Shown: positions 25,573 through 35,634 of the stretch, in pieces
Layout of the letters: each line of letters starts with the position of its first letter
How positions within the stretch are numbered: position 1 is the first letter of the stretch
From: Verrucomicrobiia bacterium
GTDB taxonomy: Bacteria > Verrucomicrobiota > Verrucomicrobiia > Opitutales > Cerasicoccaceae
Reading direction: 5' to 3'
Assembly (NCBI GenBank): GCA_030425485.1
Contig: JAUIAM010000026.1
Location: 1 to 57,156 of the forward strand
DNA: 57,156 nucleotides
The notes under the pieces: generated by a model
What the model was told of the DNA's origin: nothing
What the model saw: the letters and a program-made list of their open reading frames with translations, nothing else
Databases searched by the model: none
Made by a program: the position numbers and the translations under genes

Positions 25573-25605
25573 AAAAAAACGCGCAGCCGAGAAAATCGAC
25601 TGCGC
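25573..25605 (-). terminator. Terminator for the glycosyltransferase operon
   Basis: A hairpin with stem GCGCAG-c-CGA / TCG-a-CTGCGC around GAAAA (25581-25604), with seven A on its left, reads as a terminator for leftward transcription. It lies about 340 bp beyond the stop at 25948. The sequence between has no gene but has a five-fold TAG trinucleotide repeat at 25914-25928. Confidence 0.65.
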
Positions 25606-25913
25606 GAGTGGTGTAGTAGTTGATCGTAGCAGGCTGCCAGCTTAGCTCGCAACGGGTGCGATTGTAAGCAAGTGCTGTGCCATAAGTGCTTATTGTCGCG
25701 AGTCTTTTGGGTCTAAGCTTATTTTGTTAGCTCGTCGCAGAATCAGTGAGATGGCCTTTCTGCGCAAAATAACGGAAAACTTTACGTGAAATTTATGCGA
25801 ACTTTCCTCAGAGCTTGCGGTCTGTATCTTCAAATCAGCTCTCTACCCAAGCGTTAGCATCAGGTTTTCGAGCACAGTCACTTTCTTACAGGCAATAGTA
25901 GCAGTAAGTAAAA

Positions 25914-25928
25914 TAGTAGTAGTAGTAG
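25914..25928. repeat. TAG trinucleotide repeat
   Basis: Five uninterrupted TAG units, preceded by imperfect relatives (TAGTAGCAGTAAG), lie about 20-35 bp downstream of the minus-strand glycosyltransferase stop. No function is suggested; such short repeats can vary in length. Confidence 0.6.
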
Positions 25929-25947
25929 CACAAGCGGGGCGTTTCTT

Positions 25948-26898
25948 TTAAAAGGACGCCTCGCTCCATTTTTTGAGCAGCGTTTCTTCCAGGTCGGGGT
26001 GACGGTCGAACTGGTGCAGGACCGCGATGGCGGAACCGTCCTCGTTGATGATTTCCCCGACCGCGTTCTGGCGGATGGTTTCCGGCTTGGCTGTGCCCAT
26101 GGTAAAGACCGGGCCGTCAAAGTTCTCGAAGCGGGTGGGCTGGCCGAAGGCGCCCCGGTGCCAGAGGTAGTTGTGCGCGGCCTGGTCAAATCCGTGGTAG
26201 CCCATGATGCTAGTCGAGAGGCGGGCCATCTCGCGGCACATGATTTCGAGGTAGGAGATGAGTGCCGTACGCGTCCCAAAGAGGGTGCCACAGCAGGAGG
26301 TACGCTTACCGTGGAGGGTCTCCCATTCGGATTCGCCGTAGAGCTTTTTCAGCCATCCATCATCGGGTGTCCCCGAGCCGTAGAGGTAGTGCCGGGGCTC
26401 AAGGGCAAAACCCAGCTCAACCCCATCGAGCGAAGCAAAGGGGTCGGCCTGAAAAACCACGTCGCGCACGTCGGCAAAGATGACCTGCTCGTAGTGCCTG
26501 CCGGGTCCCTTCAGGTATTGAAGGTAGTAGGAGTAGCGCGAGCAGGCAATGTGGTGAAAGAGGCGGTTGGCCCGGCCGAGCAGGGCGTCGCGACAGCTCC
26601 GCGTGACGGGCAACTTGTCGATGGTAGAAAAGTAGCTACGGTGGAGCTTGCCCCATTTTCGCCCGTGAAAGCGGCGGTACTTGAAGTCATCGCCCCAGCG
26701 GCGGAGCGTTTCCTCGGCCGGGATTGCCGTGACCTTGTACTGGGCGAAGGCGGCGCTGTCCTCGGGGCTGAGTTCGTGCGTGAGCAGGACTAGGTCGCCC
26801 GTGTATCCGCTGCCCCGAAGGCTTTTGACGAAGTGCGCGATCTGCGCAAAGGTGTACCCCGTCGCGCTTCCCATAATGAGTGTGTTTGGCTTGGACAT
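25948..26898 (-). CDS. Putative glycosyltransferase (GT-A like)
   Basis: A 316-residue cytosolic protein that resembles small GT-A glycosyltransferases with a nucleotide-binding start (TLIMGSATGYTFAQIAHFVKSL) and a DxD-like motif in VIFADVRDVVFQADPF (about residue 140). A GYHGFDQAAHNYLWH segment (about residue 240) is typical of enzymes that add sugar to cell-surface glycans. I do not recognise a specific family or acceptor. It is followed by a terminator and preceded, 20 bp away, by a GT4-type glycosyltransferase, with which it likely forms an operon. Confidence 0.7.
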   Translation of the reverse strand: MSKPNTLIMGSATGYTFAQIAHFVKSLRGSGYTGDLVLLTHELSPEDSAAFAQYKVTAIPAEETLRRWGDDFKYRRFHGRKWGKLHRSYFSTIDKLPVTRSCRDALLGRANRLFHHIACSRYSYYLQYLKGPGRHYEQVIFADVRDVVFQADPFASLDGVELGFALEPRHYLYGSGTPDDGWLKKLYGESEWETLHGKRTSCCGTLFGTRTALISYLEIMCREMARLSTSIMGYHGFDQAAHNYLWHRGAFGQPTRFENFDGPVFTMGTAKPETIRQNAVGEIINEDGSAIAVLHQFDRHPDLEETLLKKWSEASF

Positions 26899-26918
26899 GG
26901 TGCTTGGGAAAAAAGTGC

Positions 26919-28022
26919 CTAGAGGGCTTTGAGGACGTTCCACATGCGCTCGCCCGCGCGCTCCCAGTTAAAGGTTTTCAAGGCGTGGGCACGTCCGGCC
27001 TGCCCCATGGTGAGGAGCTCGGATTCGGGCTTGTGCAGCATGGTCTCAATGGCGTCGGCCAGAGCACGGCTATCGCAGGGCGGTACCAGTGAGCCGGTTT
27101 TTCCCTCCAGGACCATTTCCGGGATACCATCGACCGCCGTGCTGACCACGGGGAGCCCGTGGTGCATGGCCTCGGCGATGACCAGCGGCGAGGGGTCGCA
27201 GATGGACGGTAGGACGAAGAGCCCGGCCTCGGCGTAGAGGCGGTTCATCTCCGCGGGGTCGGTGACCTTGCCCAGGCGGTTGACGCCCTCGGGCGGATCG
27301 TCTGCATCTTCGCCCACGACGTTCAGGGTCAGCTCGGGGTACTTTTCCCGTAGCAGGGAAAAGGCTTCGTACAGATACCTGCCGCCCTTGCGCTCAAACT
27401 CGTGGCCAACGTAGAGCAGGTGGTGGGGGTTGAGGTGCTTGCGTGGGGCGGACTCCTTATGCGGGCAGCCCACGCCGACGGTGGTAACGCTGTCCTCGGC
27501 AATGCCGAATCGCTCAATCACAAAGCGCCGGGTGTTCTCCGTAAAGGTAAAGAGGTGGCGGGCATGGCGGAGGGCGATGCCTTCGTCGCGGATATGGGCG
27601 GCGAGCTGGAGTTTACTGCGACCCCGCGTCCATAGGGGGTAGCGTTCGGCAGCCTGGGCCATGGTGTAGTCCATGTAGATGACGTAGGGCAGGGTGCGCG
27701 AGATCATGAAGGGGCAAAAGTGCTGAAGCATCTGCAGGCAAAGATCCGGCACGGGCTCGTGGGCCAGTATCTGCTCCTCGGCGTAGGCAGAGCGGGCGCG
27801 GTAGGAGAATATGCTGCGCTGTTTTTTGTGCCAGATTTCCTCAGAACTGCCGTTTCGGTACAGGCGGTTGATGAGCTTTGCCCGCCAGCCGGCCATCTTG
27901 ATGCCAGCCGGGAAATGCACGATCTCGGGAATGTGCCGGGCCAATTCGTGCAGGATGCCGTGGAAGCGTCCGGAGCGATTATCTCCGGTCATTTCCGAGA
28001 CGGCCAGTCGGCGTATTTCCAT
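26919..28022 (-). CDS. Glycosyltransferase family 4 protein
   Basis: A GT-B enzyme of about 367 residues using a nucleotide sugar. The C-terminal domain is clear: HHLLYVGHEFERKGGRYLYEAF, LNVVGEDADDPP, and the donor-site motif LFVLPSICDPSPLVIAEAMHHGLPVVST. The open frame continues upstream to 28154, only 2 bp from the divergent acs start and without room for a promoter, so I prefer the internal ATG at 28022 (MEIRRLAVSEM). That start is not backed by a ribosome-binding site and remains uncertain. Context suggests glycan or LPS synthesis together with the downstream transferase. Confidence 0.82.
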   Translation of the reverse strand: MEIRRLAVSEMTGDNRSGRFHGILHELARHIPEIVHFPAGIKMAGWRAKLINRLYRNGSSEEIWHKKQRSIFSYRARSAYAEEQILAHEPVPDLCLQMLQHFCPFMISRTLPYVIYMDYTMAQAAERYPLWTRGRSKLQLAAHIRDEGIALRHARHLFTFTENTRRFVIERFGIAEDSVTTVGVGCPHKESAPRKHLNPHHLLYVGHEFERKGGRYLYEAFSLLREKYPELTLNVVGEDADDPPEGVNRLGKVTDPAEMNRLYAEAGLFVLPSICDPSPLVIAEAMHHGLPVVSTAVDGIPEMVLEGKTGSLVPPCDSRALADAIETMLHKPESELLTMGQAGRAHALKTFNWERAGERMWNVLKAL

Positions 28023-28156
28023 GCATTTCAGACTGGCCTGAGATTGCCGGAAAGCAAATCGAAAGCGTCCGGAGGCGTCTTTGCCTAATTTGCGTTTGAC
28101 CGAACGCGATGGGATGAAATGATGGCGCAAACGTAAACCCCAATAATCTCTCATTT

Positions 28157-30109
28157 ATGTCCAATACCCCGGCCTCTGAAGACCGTTTGTTTCCGCCCTC
28201 CATTGAATTTTCCGCCAAGTCCCACGTGGGCAGCATGGCGACTTACCAGGAACTGCACCGTCGCAGCATCGAAGACCCTGAAGGCTTCTGGGCAGACGTT
28301 GCCTCTGAGCTGACCTGGACCAAGCCCTGGGATCGCGTGCTCAACGCAGACGACGCGCCTTTCTACAAGTGGTTTGAGGGTGGCAAGACAAACGTTACCC
28401 TGAACTGCCTCGACCGCCATGTCGAAGCCGGGCTGGGGGATAAGCAGGCCATCCTCTGGGAAGGCGAGCCGGGCGATAAGCTCGTGCTGACCTACAAGCA
28501 ACTCCTGGCCGAAGTCTGCCGCTTTGCCAATGTCTTGAAGGGCCTCGGTATCAAGAAGGGTGACTCGGTCGCCATCTACCTGCCCATGATTCCCGAGCTG
28601 GCCATCTCCGTGCTGGCTTGCGCGCGCATCGGTGCGGTCCACTCCGTTATCTTTGCCGGTTTCTCTGCCGAGTCCGTACGCGACCGTGTGACCGATGCTT
28701 CCTCCAAGTGCGTCATCACCGCTGACGGCGCATGGCGTCGCGGCAAGGAGCTTCTGTTGAAGAACATCGTGGACGACGGCATCTCGGGTTCCGACTGCGT
28801 GGAGTCCGTGCTGGTCGTACAGCGTCACCTGGACAAGGAGCCTTTTGCCCACAACTGGACCGACGGCCGCGACCACTGGTACCATCAGAAAGCCGAAGAC
28901 GTCTCGGATGAATGCCCCGCAGAAGAGATGGACGCCGAGGACATGCTTTTCCTGCTCTATACGAGCGGTTCAACGGGCAAGCCCAAGGGCATCATGCACA
29001 CCGTTGGCGGCTACATGGTCTACGCCTACTACACCACCAAGCTGACCTTCGACATGAAGCCGGAGGACGTCTACTGGTGTACGGCGGACGTGGGCTGGAT
29101 CACCGGGCACAGCTACATTGTTTATGGACCGATGGCCAACGCCGCCACACAGGTCATGTACGAGGGCGCTCCGAACTTCCCCGACGAAGCCCGTTTCTGG
29201 GACATCGTCGAGCAGTACAAGGTCAGCATTTTCTACACTGCGCCGACCGCTATCCGCGCCTTTATGAAGTGGGGCGACCAGTTTCCGCAAAAGCACGACC
29301 TCTCCAGCCTCCGCCTGCTCGGTACTGTGGGTGAGCCGATCAACCCCGAAGCCTGGATGTGGTACCACGAGGTTATCGGTGCAGAGCGCTGCCCGATCGT
29401 AGACACCTGGTGGCAGACCGAAACCGGCGGTCACATGATTACGCCACTGCCCGGAGCCATCCCGACCAAGCCCGGTTCGGCCACCATGCCCTTCCCGGGC
29501 ATCGACGCCGCCGTGGTTGACGAGGCCGGTAACGAAGTCGAACGCGGCCTGCTCTGCGTGCGCAAGCCCTGGCCGGGCATGCTGCGTGGCATCTGGGGAG
29601 ACGCCGAACGCTTTAAGAACACCTACTGGTGCAAATGGGACGGTAAATACTACTTCCCCGGAGACGGCGCGATCAAGGACAAGGACGGCTATATCTGGGT
29701 AACAGGCCGCGTGGACGATGTGGTCAATGTCTCCGGACACCGCATCGGTACGGCCGAACTGGAAAGCGTCTGCGTGGCGCACCCGGCGGTGGCGGAAAGT
29801 GCCGTCATCGGTGTCCCGCACGAGATCAAGGGGCAGGGTCTAGTTGCCTTTGTCATCATCCGCACCGGAGCCGAGGGCACGGAAGACCAGTGGCGCAAGG
29901 AACTGGTCAAGATGGTGGATGAAAAGATCGGCAAGTTTGCCCGTCCGGAAAAAATCATCTTCTCTTCCGACCTGCCCAAGACCCGCTCTGGCAAGATCAT
30001 GCGCCGCTTGCTGCGCGACATTGCCGAAGACCGCCCGCTGGGCAACATCACCACGTTGGCCGACCCGGCCATCGTTGAAGTCATTAAGGAGAAGTATCAA
30101 CTCGGTTAG
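28157..30109 (+). CDS. acs: Acetyl-CoA synthetase (AMP-forming)
   Basis: A 650-residue acetate:CoA ligase, converting acetate, ATP and CoA into acetyl-CoA. The adenylate-forming signature [20 protein letters not shown] (about residue 270), the [18 protein letters not shown] motif and the C-terminal [15 protein letters not shown] with the acetylatable lysine are all intact. [15 protein letters not shown] and the tryptophan in the WWQTE acetate pocket support acetate rather than longer acids. It provides acetate activation, and with pckG 3.6 kb downstream would support growth on acetate. Confidence 0.96.
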   Translation: MSNTPASEDRLFPPSIEFSAKSHVGSMATYQELHRRSIEDPEGFWADVASELTWTKPWDRVLNADDAPFYKWFEGGKTNVTLNCLDRHVEAGLGDKQAILWEGEPGDKLVLTYKQLLAEVCRFANVLKGLGIKKGDSVAIYLPMIPELAISVLACARIGAVHSVIFAGFSAESVRDRVTDASSKCVITADGAWRRGKELLLKNIVDDGISGSDCVESVLVVQRHLDKEPFAHNWTDGRDHWYHQKAEDVSDECPAEEMDAEDMLFLLYTSGSTGKPKGIMHTVGGYMVYAYYTTKLTFDMKPEDVYWCTADVGWITGHSYIVYGPMANAATQVMYEGAPNFPDEARFWDIVEQYKVSIFYTAPTAIRAFMKWGDQFPQKHDLSSLRLLGTVGEPINPEAWMWYHEVIGAERCPIVDTWWQTETGGHMITPLPGAIPTKPGSATMPFPGIDAAVVDEAGNEVERGLLCVRKPWPGMLRGIWGDAERFKNTYWCKWDGKYYFPGDGAIKDKDGYIWVTGRVDDVVNVSGHRIGTAELESVCVAHPAVAESAVIGVPHEIKGQGLVAFVIIRTGAEGTEDQWRKELVKMVDEKIGKFARPEKIIFSSDLPKTRSGKIMRRLLRDIAEDRPLGNITTLADPAIVEVIKEKYQLG

Positions 30110-30159
30110 GCTTCGTGCTTGCCGAGTCATTCACCATAGCCTAGTCGAACGCTTATACC

Positions 30160-30990
30160 ATGAACCGTACAACGAGCTCAGGGCACCTCGCCCGTCTGTG
30201 GATATTCTGCACCCTTATCCTGGCCGGTTTGGTCAGTGCGCATGCTGCCGGGGACGGTGACGGCCCGCTGGCCCCGAACTTCAGCGACCACAAGCCGAGC
30301 GACAAGGTCTTGCGCGTGGGCATCACTCCCACCGGTCCGCCCATCATCTTCACTCAGGGGGATAAGGTCTCCGGTATCGAAGCAGATCTCGCCCAGCACC
30401 TCGGGGCATACCTCGATCGAGAAGTGGTTTACGTGCAGCTCAAATTCAACGAGTTGATCCCTGCGCTCCTGGACAACCGTATCGACATTATCATGTCGGG
30501 CATGTCCTTTACCGAGATGCGTGCCATCCGGGTAAACTTCAGCCAGCCTTACATGAAGGTCGGCCAGATGCCGCTGGTGCGTCGGGCAGACGTCAACAAG
30601 TACGGCAGCACACTGGGCCTGATGAATACCAAGGGCAAGGTCGGGGTCGAGCGCGGCACCACGGGCGACCTCTTTGTGCAGGAGAACTTCATCTATGCCG
30701 AGCGCGTGCCCTACGTGGATATTGAGAACGCAGTGGGCGACTTGGCCGAGGGCAAGATCGAGATGTTTATCTACGACTCGCCTGTCATCTGGTGGATGTC
30801 CTCCGAGTACGAGAGCGATGGGCTGGCCCCGCTGGTCGTTACGCTGACCGAGGAATACCTCGCCTGGGCCATCCGCAAGGACGACACCCAGCTCCTCCAG
30901 CAGGCCAACGCCTTTCTGGAGGATTTCCGCAGCTCGGGTAAACTGAGCGCGGTAATTAAAAAGTGGATGCCCTACGCCAAGGACATGTAA
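30160..30990 (+). CDS. Periplasmic amino-acid-type solute-binding protein
   Basis: A 276-residue extracellular solute-binding protein family 3 member, the usual binding component of polar amino acid ABC transporters. The signal peptide spans about residues 1-30 (ARLWIFCTLILAGLVSAHAA). The family motifs are LRVGITPTGPPIIF, the signature KVSGIEADLAQHLGAYL, LLDNRIDIIMSGMSFTEMRA and VNFSQPYM. No permease or ATPase gene is nearby, so it may serve an unlinked transporter or act as a sensor-type protein. Spacing from acs is 50 bp. Confidence 0.88.
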   Translation: MNRTTSSGHLARLWIFCTLILAGLVSAHAAGDGDGPLAPNFSDHKPSDKVLRVGITPTGPPIIFTQGDKVSGIEADLAQHLGAYLDREVVYVQLKFNELIPALLDNRIDIIMSGMSFTEMRAIRVNFSQPYMKVGQMPLVRRADVNKYGSTLGLMNTKGKVGVERGTTGDLFVQENFIYAERVPYVDIENAVGDLAEGKIEMFIYDSPVIWWMSSEYESDGLAPLVVTLTEEYLAWAIRKDDTQLLQQANAFLEDFRSSGKLSAVIKKWMPYAKDM

Positions 30991-31105
30991 CTGCACGCCA
31001 CGCGTTTACCACGGTCGCTGTCTGTTTGCGTGGTCTGGTGGGGCTAGGCCGGAAATGTGTTTGTCTCGGCGGGTAATTTCCCCCAAAGTCAGCCCAGCTT
31101 ATACC

Positions 31106-32638
31106 ATGCAGGACTTAAATAGTTTTCGGCTCCAAAAAATCAGCATGATCGTGGCCGACGTTATCCTCGTCGCGATCGGTGTCATCTTTGCCTTCAGTGG
31201 GGAAGGGCCCATGAGTCCGCTACAGGCGTTGGTGGTGACCTTTTGCGTTACGATGGGCGCGGCATTGGGATTCATTCCGTTTTACCTCGAGTTTAAGCAC
31301 AAACTCAACTTTGCCGCCTTCGAGCTGGGGCAGGAGAGTAAGGAGAATACCGAGCGCATTGAGGCTGCCCTGGGCGAGATCAAAGCTATCTCAGACGCGG
31401 TCTCACAGATGGCTGACCGGGCCGAGCAGATGTCGTCCAAGTTTGAGGGGCAGATCGGGCGTTTTCAGGCCGAGGCTGCCAAGGCGGACGAGAGCCGGAC
31501 CTTGCGCGCCAAGGAGCGTAGCGACTTTGCCCGCGAGCTGGCCAACCTGCGTGAGGATTTGACCAAGGCGATCAGTGAGACTCCCGGCGCAGAGGATACC
31601 GCGGCCCTCATTGGTGGGATCGAAGTCGCATTGGCTAACCTCTCCAGCCAGATCGAGCAGCTCCAGTTTGAGCAGGTCAAGGAGGCCGCCGCTCGTCGCG
31701 AAGCCGACACCGTGGTGGACGACTTTGTCCCCAGCAGCGAAAACGAGAGCGACGAGGCGGTCGAGCCCTCGGACTTCTCCGAGGACATCGCTGACGCAGA
31801 ACAGAAGCCTGAGACAGCAAGGGAGGCTACACCGGCTGATCCCGAGCCTGGTTTCGAAAATGTGGAATCCACACCCGAGCCCGCCAAGGACGATGAGGCC
31901 GCCTTTTCGATTGAAGATGTGGAGCTGGGCGAGGATGAGGACGACGACGAGGATTACGTTGATGAGGACTCCCTCAGCACCGACTTTCTGGACGAGGAGG
32001 CGATGGCCGATGAGAGTTCAGATGACGACGATGAACCTGCTCAGACCGACGACGCTGCCGACGAAACCAAACCTGATGCTGCCGACGACTTAACCGAGCC
32101 CGACACGGATGAGTCCGAGGCACAGAGCAACGAGCCGATCTTTGTCGATGCCCGCAAGGACGTTCCGGCCACCGTGGAAAAAGCCAGTGCGGCCAGCAAG
32201 CTCGACAAGGCAAAGCGCGAGGAACTGGAGGAGTTTGGGGAGATCGAGTTCAGTGCCCCGGAACCTGAGCTTGACGCCGACGATGATGAGGAGCTTGACG
32301 AACCTTTAGAGCCAGAAACCGACCTTCTTGGCGAGGTGCCGCCAGCCCAGAAAAAGAAGCGCAAGCGTGCCCCCAAGGATGCGACCACACTCGTGGCCCA
32401 GGTGCTCATCGGTATCGGCAACAAGCCCTACGTGCGCGGCACGGGCCCCGGGCTTTCCACTGACAAGGGCGTGCCTATGGAGTTTGTCGAGATCGGCAAG
32501 TGGCAGTGGGTCGCTCCAGAGAGCGACGAGCCCGTTACTTGCCAGATTTACCGTAACGACGAAATCGTGGCCGAAGGGGAGGAGATCGTCCTGGAGCCCG
32601 GTCAGCGTCGCACCATATCCCCCATCTTCCCGGTCTAG
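31106..32638 (+). CDS. Membrane-anchored coiled-coil protein with a long acidic linker
   Basis: A 510-residue protein of unknown function. Two hydrophobic helices at the N terminus (residues about 12-30 and 38-58) are followed by a coiled coil (about 65-180, with heptad-like leucines and alanines). Then comes an extremely Asp/Glu-rich disordered region (about 190-430). A final small domain of about 80 residues begins DATTLVAQVLIGIGNKPYVRG. The C-terminal domain has no Pfam assignment that I can recall. The acidic linker may act as a spacer or bind basic partners. I chose the ATG at 31106; an in-frame start further upstream has no support. Confidence 0.75.
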   Translation: MQDLNSFRLQKISMIVADVILVAIGVIFAFSGEGPMSPLQALVVTFCVTMGAALGFIPFYLEFKHKLNFAAFELGQESKENTERIEAALGEIKAISDAVSQMADRAEQMSSKFEGQIGRFQAEAAKADESRTLRAKERSDFARELANLREDLTKAISETPGAEDTAALIGGIEVALANLSSQIEQLQFEQVKEAAARREADTVVDDFVPSSENESDEAVEPSDFSEDIADAEQKPETAREATPADPEPGFENVESTPEPAKDDEAAFSIEDVELGEDEDDDEDYVDEDSLSTDFLDEEAMADESSDDDDEPAQTDDAADETKPDAADDLTEPDTDESEAQSNEPIFVDARKDVPATVEKASAASKLDKAKREELEEFGEIEFSAPEPELDADDDEELDEPLEPETDLLGEVPPAQKKKRKRAPKDATTLVAQVLIGIGNKPYVRGTGPGLSTDKGVPMEFVEIGKWQWVAPESDEPVTCQIYRNDEIVAEGEEIVLEPGQRRTISPIFPV

Positions 32639-32755
32639 GTTCTCATGAGTCGCACGAGGCTGAGCTATAACTTTTAGCATCTAGCTACGCGCAGCTGACC
32701 ACATTTTTTTTATCGCTATGAAATAGAGCATCTCAAGCTTGACGACGTACTGTAT

Positions 32756-32773
32756 TTTCATTACTTAATGAAA
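32756..32773. promoter_or_regulatory. Palindromic operator before the GbsR-like gene
   Basis: A perfect inverted repeat TTTCATTA-CT-TAATGAAA ends two bases before the start codon. A TTGACG at 32739-32744 with TACTTA 17 bp further on would place initiation at or next to the ATG, so the mRNA may be leaderless. Autoregulation by the encoded regulator is the simplest reading. Confidence 0.55.
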
Positions 32774-32775
32774 GT

Positions 32776-33321
32776 ATGAAAAATAAGAACAATGCCGATG
32801 TGGCTTTGCCCAGCGATTTGAAGGTAGCCCGCGATGAGTTCATCGGGAGCTGGGGGGCGATGGGGAGCGCGTGGGGCATCAACCGCACGATGGCTCAGAT
32901 CCACGCCCTGCTCATGGTCAGCGCACGGCCGCTGACGACAGACGAGGTTATGGCCGAGCTCCAGATCAGCCGAGGAAATGCCAACACCAACCTGCGTGAG
33001 CTGGTGGGGTGGGGCCTGATTCGCACCCTCATCGTCAAAGGCGAGCGCAAGGAGTACTTTGAGGCGGAGAAGGACGTCTGGCGCATCTTCTGTATTGTTA
33101 CACGTGAGCGCAAGCGCCGCGAAATCGAGCCGATCCTGGACATGCTTGGGCGCATGCGCGATGACAGCCGAAGCATGAAGGGCGGAGAAGCTCAGGAGTT
33201 TCATAAAATGATGAAGGGGCTCCAGGATTTCGTCTCGCTGGCAGACAATGTCATGGAAAAAATCGCCCGCAGCGAAGAGGGGAAGGTCATACCATTTGTG
33301 GTGAAAACTTTTGGGAAATAA
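32776..33321 (+). CDS. GbsR/MarR-family transcriptional regulator
   Basis: A 181-residue winged-helix regulator related to GbsR/OpuAR proteins, which control osmoprotectant genes in other bacteria. The N-terminal segment FIGSWGAMGSAWGINRTMAQIHALLM is characteristic. The recognition helix region follows (LTTDEVMAELQISRGNANTNLRELVGWGLIR, residues about 55-87). The C-terminal half is a helical dimerisation region. It sits directly behind a palindromic operator. No transporter or betaine gene is near, so its regulon is unknown. Confidence 0.85.
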   Translation: MKNKNNADVALPSDLKVARDEFIGSWGAMGSAWGINRTMAQIHALLMVSARPLTTDEVMAELQISRGNANTNLRELVGWGLIRTLIVKGERKEYFEAEKDVWRIFCIVTRERKRREIEPILDMLGRMRDDSRSMKGGEAQEFHKMMKGLQDFVSLADNVMEKIARSEEGKVIPFVVKTFGK

Positions 33322-33336
33322 CGGGAAGGAAACGTG

Positions 33337-33486
33337 ATGTTAGACATAAAGAAGCCAGAAGCGGGAAAGGCCATGGGCTGGCCCCGAAACCCACGCAAAG
33401 GCACTTACACGCAAGCCAGGAGGCAGAAGCTGACCCGTGCCTTTGGGCACGTCACAGCGCTCCTTCAGGCTATGCGTGATCTTTAG
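33337..33486 (+). CDS. Small basic protein of 49 residues (hypothetical)
   Basis: A short frame starting MLDIKKPEAGKAMGWPRN and ending ALLQAMRDL, rich in Lys and Arg. A good Shine-Dalgarno GGAAGG lies 7 bp before the ATG. It begins 15 bp after the regulator stop codon, so it may share its transcript. It has no recognised domain. The short length means it could be a chance frame; the strong ribosome-binding site is the main support. Confidence 0.42.
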   Translation: MLDIKKPEAGKAMGWPRNPRKGTYTQARRQKLTRAFGHVTALLQAMRDL

Positions 33487-33698
33487 TGTTATTGTAATTT
33501 TCAAAATTACCTGAAATTACAGTATTGGTACGGGTTGCTCAATGCCATTTGTCCCGCGTGCATTAGCGCAATCCATCCTGGTTGGTATTCATGCAGCATT
33601 TCTGTTATGGGAACACGCATGAGATTTTACGTTGCTGTGGGAGAATATCTTGGGTTATTCAAGTGCTCAACGAATTTATATTAACCCAAACGCTACGC

Positions 33699-35507
33699 AT
33701 GAGCATTACGGAAAAACCGGACCCCAAAACTGATAACGCTGCCCTCCTTAAGTGGGTGAACAAGATGATCGAGATGTGCAAGCCCGAGTCGGTGCACTGG
33801 TGCGATGGTTCGCAGGCGGAGGCGGATGCGCTTTTTGCCGAGATGATCGAGGCAGGCATGTGTGTGAAGTTGGCCGAGGACAAACGCCCGAACAGCTATC
33901 TGTTTCGCTCTGATCCCCGCGATGTGGCCCGGGTCGAGTCGCGCACCTTTATTTGCTCTCAAAACAAGCACGGCGCAGGACCGACGAATAACTGGGAGGA
34001 GCCGCGCACGATGCGCCGTAAGTTGCGTGGCCTTTTTGACGGCTGCATGAAGGGGCGCACGATGTACATTATCCCGTTCAGCATGGGCCCGGTCGGTGGC
34101 CGCATTTCGCAGATCGGGGTGGAAATCACCGACTCGCCCTACGTGGTGGTAAATATGCGTATCATGGCGCGGGTGGGGGACAAGGTCCTCGAAGCCTTGG
34201 GCAACGACGGTTTCTTCGTGCCTTGCCTGCACTCGGTGGGTTGCCCGCTCCAGCCGGGTGAGACAGGTCCGGTATGGCCCTGCGACCCTGAGAACACCCA
34301 CATCGTGCATTTCCCCGAAGAGCGGACGATTGTCTCCTATGGCTCGGGTTATGGCGGTAATGCGCTGTTGGGGAAAAAGTGTTTCGCCCTGCGTATTGCC
34401 TCGACCATGGCCCGGGACGAAGGCTGGATGGCCGAGCACATGCTCATCCTCGGCGTGGAAGAGCCCAGTGGCCAGAAGAGCTACGTCACGGCCGCCTTTC
34501 CCAGTGCGTGCGGTAAAACGAATTTCGCCATGCTCATCCCGCCCAAGGAAATGGAGGGCTACAAAATTACCTGCGTGGGGGACGATATCGCCTGGCTCAA
34601 GCCCGGCCCCAACGGCAAGCTCCGCGCGATCAACCCCGAGGCGGGGTTCTTCGGCGTGGCGCCCGGGACCTCGAACGACACGAACCCCAATGCCATGGCC
34701 TCTTGCAGCCGCGACACGATCTTTACCAATGTCGCGCTGACCGATGACGGGGACGTCTGGTGGGAGGGCATGACCAAGGAGGCCCCGGCCCACCTTATCG
34801 ACTGGAAGGGCAACGACTGGACGCCCGAGTCGGACTCCGCAGCCGCGCACCCGAACAGCCGCTTTACCGCACCGGCAGCAAACTGCCCCGCGATTGACCC
34901 GGACTGGGAGCACCCGGACGGGGTTGAGATTAAGGCCATCATTTTCGGCGGTCGCCGCATGAGCGATGTGCCGCTGGTTTTCCAAAGCTTTAACTGGAGC
35001 CACGGCGTCTACCTTGGGGCCACGATGGGCTCGGAGCGTACGGCCGCGGCCGAGGGAACGCAGGGCGAGATGCGCCGCGACCCGATGGCCATGCTGCCCT
35101 TCTGCGGCTACCACATGGGGGACTATTTCCGCCACTGGCTGCGTATGCAAAAGGTCTGCTCGGTCATCCCGCGCATTTTCCACGTCAACTGGTTCCGCCG
35201 GGGTGAAAGCGGCGAGTGGCTCTGGCCGGGCTTTGGGCAGAACATGCGCGCGCTGCGTTGGGTCGTCGACCGTGCCAATGGCCGCGGCTATGCCAAGGAG
35301 ACGCCCATCGGCTGGATGCCGCACTACCACGATATTGACTGGCGCGGGCTGGACTTCCCCGAGGAGCAGTGGGACCAGCTCATGGGCTTCGACCGCGAGC
35401 GGCTCAAGATGCAGACCCTGCAGCACGAGGAGCTCTTCCTCCAGCTCTTTGACCATCTGCCCAAGGAGCTGATCTTCGAGCGCGAGCTGCTCATCTCCCG
35501 GCTCTAG
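33699..35507 (+). CDS. pckG: Phosphoenolpyruvate carboxykinase (GTP)
   Basis: A 602-residue GTP-dependent PEP carboxykinase, which turns oxaloacetate into PEP in gluconeogenesis. Substrate-binding motifs near residues 80-105 ([16 protein letters not shown], then [26 protein letters not shown]) are intact. The P-loop [12 protein letters not shown] with the reactive cysteine, the metal/omega-lid region [15 protein letters not shown], and [18 protein letters not shown] also fit the GTP class, not the ATP class. The start is the ATG at 33699, where the homologous sequence begins. Together with acs it fits growth on acetate or amino acids. Confidence 0.96.
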   Translation: MSITEKPDPKTDNAALLKWVNKMIEMCKPESVHWCDGSQAEADALFAEMIEAGMCVKLAEDKRPNSYLFRSDPRDVARVESRTFICSQNKHGAGPTNNWEEPRTMRRKLRGLFDGCMKGRTMYIIPFSMGPVGGRISQIGVEITDSPYVVVNMRIMARVGDKVLEALGNDGFFVPCLHSVGCPLQPGETGPVWPCDPENTHIVHFPEERTIVSYGSGYGGNALLGKKCFALRIASTMARDEGWMAEHMLILGVEEPSGQKSYVTAAFPSACGKTNFAMLIPPKEMEGYKITCVGDDIAWLKPGPNGKLRAINPEAGFFGVAPGTSNDTNPNAMASCSRDTIFTNVALTDDGDVWWEGMTKEAPAHLIDWKGNDWTPESDSAAAHPNSRFTAPAANCPAIDPDWEHPDGVEIKAIIFGGRRMSDVPLVFQSFNWSHGVYLGATMGSERTAAAEGTQGEMRRDPMAMLPFCGYHMGDYFRHWLRMQKVCSVIPRIFHVNWFRRGESGEWLWPGFGQNMRALRWVVDRANGRGYAKETPIGWMPHYHDIDWRGLDFPEEQWDQLMGFDRERLKMQTLQHEELFLQLFDHLPKELIFERELLISRL

Positions 35508-35528
35508 AGCATCTCTTTGGCTGATTCG

Positions 35529-35559
35529 CGCCTTCTCTTGGAAAATCTGAGAGAAGGCG
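35529..35559. other. Hairpin after pckG
   Basis: A perfect 10-bp inverted repeat (CGCCTTCTCT at 35529-35538, AGAGAAGGCG at 35550-35559) with an 11-nt loop lies 22 bp after the pckG stop. It has no U-tract, so it may stabilise the mRNA end or act as a weak terminator. Confidence 0.5.
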
Positions 35560-35634
35560 GGGTTGGCCGTGTTTGCGCCAGGAATCTATGCTCAAATCGC
35601 ACTCAAAACTTGCCTCTAGGGGGGGAGTTCCGTG

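Noticed and set aside
25580-25947. A gene or RNA in the gap after the nrdB terminator
   Set aside because: Apart from the minus-strand terminator hairpin and a TAG repeat I see no open frame with a ribosome-binding site and no strong structure.
33693-35456. 587-residue open frame antisense to pckG
   Set aside because: Shadow of a strongly conserved PEP carboxykinase gene.
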